Shown here piece after piece: positions 35,897 through 45,200 of a DNA stretch of 64,000 nucleotides; positions within the stretch are counted from its first letter, which is position 1, and every line of letters starts with the position of its first letter. The stretch lies in the NCBI GenBank assembly GCA_040397785.1, contig JBBAVI010000022.1, positions 1-64,000 on the forward strand, written 5' to 3'. The DNA is from M3007 sp040397785 (lineage in GTDB: Bacteria > Bacteroidota > Bacteroidia > Chitinophagales > Saprospiraceae). The position numbers were made by a program, and so were the translations under genes. Below the pieces are notes generated by a model. That model had not been told where the DNA came from and ran no database searches. It saw only the letters and a list, made by a program, of their open reading frames with translations.

Positions 35897-37845
35897 TTAT
35901 GCGTTGCGCAAGGATTTCATGGGGTCTTGTCGGGCAGCCCGCGCCGCTTGCCCTGCTACCGTAAGAAATGCGATAAAAACGGTCAAACAGCCTGCAAGTA
36001 CAAACATCCACCCTTGAATATCAATACGATAGGCAAAATCGGACAACCATGCCTGCATGATGTAATAAGCCGTTGGACAGGCAATCAGCATGGCCCAAAA
36101 TATCCATTTTAATACAGGTGTGCTCAAGGTTCCGACAATTGATAAAACAGAGGCACCCAGTACTTTTCGAATGCCAATTTCTTTACGCCGCTGATTTGTT
36201 GTGAATATAGCCAGGCCAAGTAATCCAAGACAAGCCACCAGAATGGTCAGTCCAGCAAAAATACCCAGTAAAATACCTGTTTTTTGTTCCGCCCGGTAAG
36301 TTTCCTCAAAACGATCCTCCAAAAAAGAATAGGTAAATTTTGCAATATGTTCGGATCTGAAGTTAAGGTTTGCTCAAATACTTTCCATTTGCCAGCCAGG
36401 GCATCAACATCCGGCAATATCAACACCTGCTCTTTTTGGTAACCCAGTTGCTTGTTTCGAATAAAACGCAACTGACTATATACAACTAAAGTGCTTATAA
36501 TGAGCATGATAGATACAAAAAACTGAAATACAACCAGGCCATTTCGCAACATGGGTGCACGCGCAAACTGATCAATGTGACCTTTTAGGACCGCTACGGG
36601 TTTAAAACTTGATAAAAAATAAGCAGGATAGGCCCCGGCCAACAGGCTCGTAATAATCCCAACGGCACATAAGCCAGGCAGCATCCAGGGCTGTGAAACC
36701 GGATCTATAGACAAATGGACCACAAAAAAGTCATTAAAAGCAGGAAGAATCATCGCAACAATGCCCAATGCCAAACCAAGCGCAATGCTGGTCAATAACA
36801 TCGATTCGAGTAGAAATGAACGAATTAAATGACCCTTGCTGGCACCCATCAATTTGTGTATCCCGACCGATGGCGCCCGCTTGCCCGCTACTGCAGTGGA
36901 AAGGTTCATAAAGTTGATACAAGCAATCAGCAACACCAAAATAGCAATTGCAAAACAACCATATACATATTGCATATTACCACTCGGAGAAAGGTCATTT
37001 GCAAAACCGCTGTCCATGTGAATGTCTGTAAGCGGCTGCACATGAAAACTAAGGTCGTTGCCCTGCTTGCGGAAATCCGAAAGCGACATACCCATGGCCA
37101 CCTGCATTTGTGGACCAATGTATTGCGCCACAGTTTGGGGTAATTTAGCCTCAAAGGCTTCAAAAGAAGCATGTTTATCTAAAACCAAATAGGTGAAAAA
37201 ATTGGAGGTCATCCAACTATCGGATTGTGCTTCCGGCAAGCCTGTGGTGGATATAAAAACATCGAAATGAAAATGTGCATTTTCCGGAATGGGGGCCAGG
37301 ACACCAGTAACCTTGTATGATTTATTCCAGTCATCCACCTGAATAATTTTTCCCAGGGGATCTTCCAAGCCAAATAAACGCTGGGCCATTGCCTGGGTAA
37401 GTACGAGGGCATTGGGGTCTGCCAATGCTGTTTTAGCATCGCCTTGCAGCAACGGAAGGGTGAATACTTGAAAAAAATCTGGATCTATATAGGCTGCGGC
37501 TGCATCCCGAAATTCATTTCCTTGATACACCAGCATTGGGGTGCCCGCCTGACGTAAACGGGTAGCCGCTTCCACTTCCGGGTAATCTGCTTCCAAAGCG
37601 GCTGCAACCGGGGGCATTACAGACGATTCGTTCATTTTTTGCCCTTGCACCGTGCCGCGAAACGTGATGCGTACGATTCGATCGGCCAATACATTAAAAC
37701 GATCATAACTTAATTCGTGCTGTACATATAAAAGCATCAACAAGCAAGTTGCAAGACCGATGGATAGGCCCAGTATATTAATACCTGCATGCACTTTATG
37801 GTTCCACAGGTTGCGCACGATCAATTTTAGGGTAATATTTACCAT
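35897..37845 (-). pseudogene. Broken MacB/FtsX-type ABC transporter permease
   Basis: Two overlapping frames on the minus strand encode the two ends of one permease. The first (37845 to 36247) has TM1, a MacB periplasmic domain and the FtsX segment INFMNLSTAVAGKRAPSVGIHKLMGAS. The second (ending 35897) has the last FtsX domain, with EDRFEETYRAEQKTG and NQRRKEIGIRKVLGAS. In this family about 120-150 residues of a second periplasmic domain lie between these parts. Here the first frame passes from SDPNI directly to text that, in the other frame, reads FTYSFLEDRFEE (around 36330-36350). So an internal deletion with a frame change has destroyed the gene. Normal full length is about 790 residues. 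The intact relative at 61382 belongs to another subfamily. Confidence 0.8.
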
Positions 37846-38165
37846 CAATACAGCGATGCTTTTAAGGTCCAAATAATAAACAAGTATCTAGATCATGCCA
37901 AAATATAAAAAATTGATTTGCATTATTTTAAATATTTTAATAAAATAAATTAATGTTCAAAACCGAACGATACTGTCCAAAATCGGACAAGCGTTTTTGG
38001 GTCAGCGCGTAGTGTATTTGAAAATTAGCCGGTTTTGCTACATTGTCCAGCAAAACATACATAGAATTAAAATCAGAAATACCAGGAAAAGCCTATTTTG
38101 CACACACTATCAACATCCAATAATCACTTGGCGCCTATGAAACGGGCGTTTAAACTCTATTTCCC
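37846..38165. other. 320-bp AT-rich gap between divergent genes
   Basis: No coding frame is convincing. A small stem TGTCC-aaaatc-GGACA occurs at about 37975-37990. The region presumably holds promoters for the broken permease and the holin-4 family gene. Confidence 0.5.
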
Positions 38166-38504
38166 ATGCGATTTATCATTTCCCTGCTCCTCAACGGACT
38201 TATTATTTACGCTTGCGCCGAATTTTTCTCTGGCATCCGGGTGGCTGGCTACCAGGAGGCGGTTATTGTAGCGTTGTTGCTGGGTGTGGTCAATTTTTTT
38301 ATCCGTCCAATCCTGACAATCCTCACCTTACCGATCACGATTTTGACCCTGGGGTTGTTTTTATTTGTCATCAACGGCGTGATGATACTGATCGTTGATG
38401 CCTTGTTAGATGGCTTTTCGGTGGCGGGATTGACTTGGGCAATTTTGCTTTCCGTGATTTTAGGATTGGCAAATTTTATGAATGGTGGCTTAGATGGCAA
38501 ATAA
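38166..38504 (+). CDS. Phage holin family 4-like membrane protein
   Basis: The product is 112 residues with four hydrophobic segments. The sequence (RFIISLLLNGLIIYACAEFF, VALLLGVVNFFIRPILTIL, TLPITILTLGLFLFVINGVM) is typical of the Phage_holin_4_2 family (YvlD-like). Despite the name these are ordinary chromosomal membrane proteins of unknown function in many phyla, and no phage genes are nearby. The gene stands alone, convergent with a secreted protein, with a shared hairpin between them. Confidence 0.88.
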   Translation: MRFIISLLLNGLIIYACAEFFSGIRVAGYQEAVIVALLLGVVNFFIRPILTILTLPITILTLGLFLFVINGVMILIVDALLDGFSVAGLTWAILLSVILGLANFMNGGLDGK

Positions 38505-38518
38505 ATTGCCCGAAAAAG

Positions 38519-38561
38519 GCAATGCCGTTGATTTCTTAAATCCTTATATCAACGGCATTGC
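38519..38561. terminator. Hairpin terminator between convergent genes
   Basis: Arms 38519-38532 and 38548-38561 form a perfect 14-bp stem with a 15-base loop. On the minus strand CTTTTT follows, so it ends the 38581 gene and probably blocks the opposite transcript too. Confidence 0.8.
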
Positions 38562-38580
38562 TGAAAACGGAGGGTAATTT

Positions 38581-39012
38581 CTATTTTTTATTAGCCATAC
38601 TCACTGCGTTCGGCAATTCGATCCCCATGTTCTTAGGGATCCAAACCGTGTATGCAACCGATTCGTGCAGGGCTTCGCCTTTTACCTTTACTTGTTTTTG
38701 CAAATTCGGTGCTGTAATCACCAAGACATCTTCGCCTTCCAGCGGCTTGGCAATTAAGTTGTAACGGCCCACATTGGCCAGTTCATTCAACATCGACATG
38801 TTGCCGGAAGGTAGCCCAACACTGATTTCGAACCGAATGGTCGGATTCTCCCAGATTTTAACATCAATGGCGCCGGGTAAGTCAATGCGCACAATTCCCC
38901 TTTCCTCGATATTAAATGATTTGGAAAAAGTCTTGCTGGCAGTTTGAGATGGCAGCACAATCGGTTGGATAAGCAGGATTAAAAACACAAGGACTCTAAA
39001 GCGATGGATCAT
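38581..39012 (-). CDS. Small secreted protein, unknown
   Basis: The product is 143 residues with a signal peptide (VLVFLILLIQPIVLPSQ). The mature part reads as strands: FNIEERGIVRIDLPGAIDVKIW, PTIRFEISVGLP, YNLIAKPLEGEDVLVITAPN, then VAYTVWIPKNMGIELPN. This resembles one repeat of a right-handed beta-helix of the DUF2807/putative adhesin type, but it is too short for the full domain. It has its own promoter at 39044-39074 and a terminator just downstream. Confidence 0.75.
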   Translation of the reverse strand: MIHRFRVLVFLILLIQPIVLPSQTASKTFSKSFNIEERGIVRIDLPGAIDVKIWENPTIRFEISVGLPSGNMSMLNELANVGRYNLIAKPLEGEDVLVITAPNLQKQVKVKGEALHESVAYTVWIPKNMGIELPNAVSMANKK

Positions 39013-39043
39013 GGCAGCCTCCTTTTTTATTTTAATGATGAAT

Positions 39044-39074
39044 CAAAGTTAATGGTTATTATAACACAAAGCAA
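39044..39074 (-). promoter_or_regulatory. Bacteroidota-type promoter for the 38581 gene
   Basis: Read on the minus strand, TTG (39074-39072) is followed after 20 bases by TAACTTTG (39051-39044), an exact -7 box. The ATG is about 30 bases downstream. Confidence 0.6.
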
Positions 39075-39211
39075 GTGTTTCGCAAAATTTTATTTTATAT
39101 TTATAGATGTAATGCAAAATCAAATAGTTGTCTGGGTATTGGACCTTTTTTTCTTGCAGGGGTTTAAACGGGCTTTGATGTACCTTCGCAGAAAAAAAAT
39201 ACCAACCAATC

Positions 39212-40567
39212 ATGAAACATTTCCTCTTCTTTTGCTGCCTACTCTTTTCGATGCAAGGTTTTGCACAAAAGCCCGCAATTGCCATCCAATCTGAATCCAC
39301 CGCGCGCCTGCAAAGTGGTCCGATGTTGGGTTATGCCGATATGAAAGAAGTGCTTATATGGGCACAATCTACCGCAGCCGCAACGTTTACGGTCGTGTAT
39401 TGGGAACAAGGAAAACCAGAAAAACAGTTCCGTACCGACCCGGTTTTAACAGAAAAATCGACGGGATATACCGCCAAATTAATCGCTGATCAGGTAGAGC
39501 CTGGCATCAGTTACGAATACCAGTTGCTACTCGACGGTAAAGCGTTGGTGTTTCCATACCCAACTACGTTTAAAACGCAGGCACTTTGGCAATATCGCAC
39601 CGATCCGCCTGCTTTTTCGGTAGCAACAGGTAGCTGCGCGTATATTAACGAAACGCAATACGACCGACCTGGAAAACCATACGGCTCTGAATATCAGATA
39701 TTTAACAGTATAAAAGAACAAAAGCCGGACCTTATGGTATGGCTCGGCGATAATACCTACTACCGCGAACCAGATTGGGCCACCCGCACGGGCATGCTTT
39801 ACCGCTACACGCACACCCGCTCGTTGCCCGAATTGCAAGGCTTGCTGGCTTCCACCAACCATTATGCAATTTGGGACGACCATGATTACGGCCCGAACGA
39901 CAGCGACGGCAATTGGCCACACAAGGAAACTTCCTGGGATGTATTTAAGGCATTTTGGGGCAATCCTACCTTTGGCCTGAACGATCAAAAAGGCTGTACC
40001 ACCTGGTTTCAATACAATGATATCGAGTTTTTCCTGATGGATAACCGCTATTTCCGCTCCGCCAACTATTGCGAGGCTTGTCCGCGTACAGCCCTCGGCA
40101 GCCAGCAATTGGAATGGTTGAAAGCATCGCTTGCCAACAGCCGCGCACCGTTTAAATTGGTGGCAATCGGTGGCCAAGTGCTTACCACCAGCCAAAACAG
40201 CGAAACATACGCGCACTTTTTTAAAGCTGAACGCGATAGCCTATTGGCCTTTATTGAAAAAGAAGATATTAAAAATGTTGTATTTTTGACCGGCGACCGG
40301 CATTTTACCGAGTTGAGCGGATACAAAAATGCAAAAGGAAACTGGGTGTATGACCTGACGACGTCTCCTTTAACCGCAGGACCGTTCACGGATGCGCTTA
40401 CCAAAGACTCCAACGAACTGCGCTTATCCGAAACCGTCGCGGCACAGCACAACTTTTCCATGCTGCGTTTCAGCGGCCCGCGCCTCAACCGCGAACTGAA
40501 CATCACGGTGTACGATACCAACGGGAAAGAGATTTGGACCAAAAAGATTTTGCAAAACGAACGATAA
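39212..40567 (+). CDS. PhoD-like alkaline phosphatase, exported
   Basis: The product is 451 residues with a signal peptide (ending QGFAQ). An N-terminal fibronectin-like PhoD domain (about 25-130) is followed by the metallophosphatase domain. Metal ligands appear in ATGSCAY, VWLGDNTYYREPDW, AIWDDHDYGPNDSD and LTGDRHFTEL, as in PhoD phosphodiesterase/phosphatases that use iron and calcium. It probably releases phosphate from organic esters in the periplasm. gpsA starts 12 bases downstream, so the two are likely co-transcribed. Confidence 0.92.
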   Translation: MKHFLFFCCLLFSMQGFAQKPAIAIQSESTARLQSGPMLGYADMKEVLIWAQSTAAATFTVVYWEQGKPEKQFRTDPVLTEKSTGYTAKLIADQVEPGISYEYQLLLDGKALVFPYPTTFKTQALWQYRTDPPAFSVATGSCAYINETQYDRPGKPYGSEYQIFNSIKEQKPDLMVWLGDNTYYREPDWATRTGMLYRYTHTRSLPELQGLLASTNHYAIWDDHDYGPNDSDGNWPHKETSWDVFKAFWGNPTFGLNDQKGCTTWFQYNDIEFFLMDNRYFRSANYCEACPRTALGSQQLEWLKASLANSRAPFKLVAIGGQVLTTSQNSETYAHFFKAERDSLLAFIEKEDIKNVVFLTGDRHFTELSGYKNAKGNWVYDLTTSPLTAGPFTDALTKDSNELRLSETVAAQHNFSMLRFSGPRLNRELNITVYDTNGKEIWTKKILQNER

Positions 40568-40579
40568 ATCAACAACAGC

Positions 40580-41629
40580 ATGGCATCTCATTTTAATCCG
40601 GTGGGCGTAATTGGCGCAGGGAGTTTCGGAACAGCAATTGCTAACCTTTTGGCCCAAAATGCCGAGGTTTTGCTGTTCAGCCGGAAACCAGAAACAGTAC
40701 AATCGATCAATGCAACGCGCACCCACCTCGGGGTAGCGATTGCGCCACGTGTAACCGCCATCAACGATCTGCAGGAACTGGCGCAGCGATGCACCCTGAT
40801 TATGCCCATTTTGCCCTCCAACAGTTTTCGGAGTATGATTCAAGCGCTCGCGCCATTTTTGCGACCGCATCATATCGTCATCCACGGTACCAAGGGGTTC
40901 GACCTCCGGGGTGTGGAAGAAGAAGACTTGGATCGGCCGGATTTTACCATCAACCGCAGCAATGTGCGCACGATGAGCGAGGTGGTATGGGAAGAAAGCA
41001 GTGTGGTCCGGGTAGGATGCTTATCCGGACCAAACTTAGCCGCCGAGATCATGGCCGGGCAACCTGCGGCGACCCTCGTGGGCAGTCGGTTTCGGGAAGT
41101 CATTCAGGCCGGACAACAAGCACTCAACAGCAGCAAGTTCCATGTTTTTGGCTCGTATGATATCCTGGGGGCTGAATTGGCCGGGGCGCTCAAAAATATT
41201 GTGGCACTCGGTTCGGGGGTGTTGGGTGGACTGGGGCTTGGGCGCAACATTCAAGGCTTGCTGATTGCGCGTGGGTTGGCCGAAATGGTGTATTTTGGCA
41301 AATCGTTGGGCGCTTCCAGTCAGGCCTTTATGGGGGTAGCAGGGATCGGTGATTTGGTTGCTACCGCCACCAGTCCGAATTCACGCAACTACAGCTTTGG
41401 TATGCGCCTCGCGAAAGGCGAAACCGCCGCCGAAATACGCGGCGCCATGCCCGAACTGGCAGAAGGGGTGCGTACCCTTAAAATTGCCCGTCTGTTGGCC
41501 CGCCATTACAAATTACATGTGCCAATTACGGATATGCTGTATGCCGTTGTATATGAGCAGTTTCCAATAGAAAAAGCGTTGGAATACCTGATGACCTACC
41601 CGTATGCAGTAGATGTGGATTTTCTGTAG
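40580..41629 (+). CDS. gpsA: Glycerol-3-phosphate dehydrogenase [NAD(P)+]
   Basis: The product is 349 residues. It reduces dihydroxyacetone phosphate to sn-glycerol 3-phosphate for phospholipid synthesis. The NAD(P)-binding GVIGAGSFGTAIANLLAQ opens the chain (about 8-25). The substrate site shows HGTKGF, LSGPNLAAEI and the catalytic-lysine segment AELAGALKNIVALGSG, and GIGDLVATATSPNSRNYSFG follows. All are standard for GpsA, and the length is normal. It lies 12 bases after phoD-like. Confidence 0.95.
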   Translation: MASHFNPVGVIGAGSFGTAIANLLAQNAEVLLFSRKPETVQSINATRTHLGVAIAPRVTAINDLQELAQRCTLIMPILPSNSFRSMIQALAPFLRPHHIVIHGTKGFDLRGVEEEDLDRPDFTINRSNVRTMSEVVWEESSVVRVGCLSGPNLAAEIMAGQPAATLVGSRFREVIQAGQQALNSSKFHVFGSYDILGAELAGALKNIVALGSGVLGGLGLGRNIQGLLIARGLAEMVYFGKSLGASSQAFMGVAGIGDLVATATSPNSRNYSFGMRLAKGETAAEIRGAMPELAEGVRTLKIARLLARHYKLHVPITDMLYAVVYEQFPIEKALEYLMTYPYAVDVDFL

Positions 41630-41675
41630 AAACCAAAAATATTTAATTGTTTAACGGACTGAAAATTAAAACATT

Positions 41676-42209
41676 ATGGAGTTTTCACCCTTTTTACTTC
41701 AATTCCCCGAAATCGGCCCAAAACAATTGCGTGTGATCAACCTCCAAATGGATTTAGGTGAATTGCCAAAAGGAGAATATGGATTTGTCAATCTGTACTG
41801 TGAAGACAAGAAATGCGATTGTAGAAGAACTATGATTTATGTGTTAGCCCAGGGTGCAATACCTGGCAGCAAGCCTTTAGCGATCATTTCATATGGCTGG
41901 GAATCGAAGGCTTTTTATAAAAATTGGGCACCCCATTTTAATGATCTTGATATAATGTGGTTCAAAGGGCCCGCTTTAGATCCTTATCAATACCAATCCA
42001 AACACGGTGCGTTTTTCCTGGAACTTTTTAAAGAAGCATTAAAGGATTCAAAATACAAGGAAAGGCTAATTAGGCATTACGTTATGTTTAAGCAAAAGAT
42101 GGGAATGAAATTACCCAAAAATCTTGTCAACTGGTCAAGTGCATTCCTGGATTGTGGTTGTGGTAGCGGATTAAAATTTAAGTTTTGCTGCGGAAAAGGT
42201 TTGAAATAA
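41676..42209 (+). CDS. SEC-C motif protein
   Basis: The product is 177 residues, with no signal peptide. The C-terminal end DCGCGSGLKFKFCCGKG is a SEC-C zinc-binding motif (CxCxSGxxFKxCC), as found at the end of SecA and in many small proteins. A second cysteine cluster, CEDKKCDCRR, lies near residues 47-56. The middle part is not recognised. Base composition is more AT-rich than gpsA upstream. It starts 46 bases after gpsA and the large WD40/TPR gene follows 63 bases downstream. Confidence 0.8.
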   Translation: MEFSPFLLQFPEIGPKQLRVINLQMDLGELPKGEYGFVNLYCEDKKCDCRRTMIYVLAQGAIPGSKPLAIISYGWESKAFYKNWAPHFNDLDIMWFKGPALDPYQYQSKHGAFFLELFKEALKDSKYKERLIRHYVMFKQKMGMKLPKNLVNWSSAFLDCGCGSGLKFKFCCGKGLK

Positions 42210-42272
42210 ATCAACGCTTAAATGTTTGGCACCCGCAAACTGTCAGTTTTCAATTGTCAACTATCCATTAAA

Positions 42273-45200
42273 ATGAAATATTTACTCCTAATCATTTTCC
42301 CCGCCTGCCTCTTTGCCCAAAAAGGCGATCCGAACTATTACCCGCAAAATGCGGTGATCCAGGCCCCGCTATACGATTGCTACGCCCGAAATTTGGATGC
42401 CGGTAATGCTGCCCGCGATAAAGGCGACTGTGTTGCTGCGGTAAAATATTACCAGGAAGCCCTCGAATGTGCCGACGTGCAAGACAACACCCCCCGCTTA
42501 GCCGAGTTGGAATTGCTGATACGGCAATGTGAAAAGGAGCCGGCGCAGGAGGCAAATCCATTCGCCCAGGAGCGTGCGCCCTTAACGTTCGGCATGCACT
42601 CAAGTCGTCAGTATATCCCTACCGCAGCGTTTTTGCGTTATGCTGGCGATAATTGTTTTTCTATTACCCGCCAGGAAGCCGATCGTGCTTTTGCCCAGCG
42701 TTGTTGGGACGATGCCGCCAAATTGTATCGCGCGGCCAAAAGCTGCGCCGACGCCAATCAAACGGAACGCAGCAGCATGAATGATCATATTGCGGATTGC
42801 CGACAGGCCGCCGAAGACGAATTGCGCTTCAGAGAACAGGAGGCTATTCGGCTGGCGCGTAATGCGATTGCCGATAACCTGGCTGACGATGCCCAAAATA
42901 TATTGCTTCAGTTCGACCGCAGCTTCGCTTATCGTTTGGCCGATTTTGCCAATGAATACATCGCGCCAGATGATAATCCGAACTGTGTCCAGGCCTTACT
43001 CGATGCCTGGTATTATAAACCGACTGTTCAAAATCAGGCCCTTCAAGTGCCATTTTGCTACCAATTGGCCGGTAATTTGCCTGCCAGCACACAAATATGC
43101 GTATTGGGCAAGGGGAAAAATGCTAAAATTTATGCTTTTGCGCCCCAACAACCCATCTTGTGGAGCTGGAATGCACAACGTTTTGAACCCCTGGAGCCCG
43201 TAACGTTCAATGAATTGTACTATTATTTTGCCGCAGCGCCGGATGACAAAACCCTGGTGTTTTTTGCCGATAAAAACTTGATGATCTGGCGCAGCGCCAC
43301 CCAGTTTGTAAAAGTACCTGTAAGCAACCTCAGTGCCTGGGCATTCAATAAAAATGGCGATGTGTTATATTATTATGATGCCGGGGCGGCGACCATTTTC
43401 AGCATCAACTTGAAAGATCAATTTGGCCAACGCAAAGGCCTTGCTAAAAAAATAAATGTAGAGAAGTTTTTTACCGTAGAAGCGCCTGAACTGCAACGTT
43501 TTGAACTTTTTGGCAACCAACTTTGGATGGGTTTTAGGGATCGGCTGGAAGTGTGGGGACAAAAAATGAGCGATAAATCCTGGGAATTGGAAAAAACGAT
43601 GCACTACGCCCGTACACCCAATTTTCTGATTGGAACGCATATCTATCCAGCCGCACAAACCGTTGTGCTACAAGGTGATAGCACCCTGGTGTTCAATATT
43701 GCGGCTGCATTTGAAAAAGTAAGCACCTTGGCACCTAGTTTATTGCTGGATGGTCAGGTAATGACCACTACAGCAGATGCAAAAATGACCGCAAGGGTAG
43801 TGCCTAGCACCGATGCATTGCCCGACCGACTGATTATTTCGAGCAATGAACAAGGCAATACACTCTTTGGCGCTTTTTTAAACCTTAATGCTTGGCCGGA
43901 GTTTCCCAACGGCACTTTTTCCAACGATAACCGATGGTTGTTTTCTGTATCGCTCAATGGCGCGCTTTATGCCTGGGATCTTTCCACACGGCAATCGGAT
44001 TGGCTAACCGGTTTTGAAACGGTAGAAAGTTTGAACCTCAGTCCCAATGGCGCTAATTTAGTTGTACAAACCGACCGTCAATTGGAATTACAGAATCCTA
44101 ATCAGTCGGGTACACCTAAAATTTTGATGCCTAAAGTAGCGTCAGGCACGGTGGTATGTGCGGTTTCGAACAACTGGGTGGCACTGTGTGAAGGCCATGA
44201 TACCTTACATTGTGTGGCCAATTCGGGACAATTGGTGCGCGATTTCGCCGCCCAAACCACCACAGATGGCGCAATGGTGGTTGCTTTTTCTGAAGAGGAT
44301 CAGCGTATTGCCCTGGTGGAAAAAGACAATGCGGTAGTGGTCAAATCCCTGGAAACCGGTGTTACCGTGGCCAGTAAAAAGTTTGATGAAAACATCAAAT
44401 CTTTGCATTTTATACCCGGTTCCGGCGAAATTGTGGTGCTGTTGCAAACAGCGCAAAATACTGGTCAAAACCCGCGCAATACAGCAAAACTATGGAGATA
44501 TACAGGGGCCGGCAGCAATCCACGGGTGGTACGCCTGCACAATTATCCCATCCAAATGCTGTGTGTAAGCCAGCAAGGCGACCTAGTTGCCTTTTCGGAT
44601 GGCCATGATGTGCGCATTTTTAGTATTTATAATTTATCCGATGAATTGGTCCGCATCAACCACAGCAAAGACCTGGAAATTACCGCGATTACTTTTCGGG
44701 AAGATGGCGAGGCCCTGGCAACCGGCTACAAAGATGGGACCATTGATATTTGGGATATCCTCCGAGGAGAAGTCTTGATTAAGTTACAAGCGGTGAGTCA
44801 GGCCGTAGATTGCTGGGTAAAATCGATGGCATTTCTCGAAAATGGTAAAAAAATCAGGCAAATTAACAGCAACGCTACCATTGCTACCCGCGACCTGGAC
44901 CCAACCGCCATTCGTGATCAGGCGCAATCGGTGTACCGCCGTTTATTGCCGTTTACAGCCGAGCAAATCAGTGAGTACGGCCTGGAAAATGCCATGAATT
45001 ATCCGGGCAATTTCGAACGCCTTGCAGCATCGGGTGATTGGCCGCTTATCCGTAGTTTTTTTGAATATTACTCCTTGCAGGCCCACCGAAGCAATAATAT
45101 CCGACGCGTATATGAGTATTGTGAGCGCGCATTTATTTTATACCGAAAACTGGATAAAGAAACCCAGGTTTCGCTGCGTGGTACGATGTTGGAAATGTTG

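Noticed and set aside
38166..38504. Possible prophage remnant because of the holin-family name
   Set aside because: Phage_holin_4_2 proteins are ordinary chromosomal proteins in many bacteria and no other phage gene is nearby.
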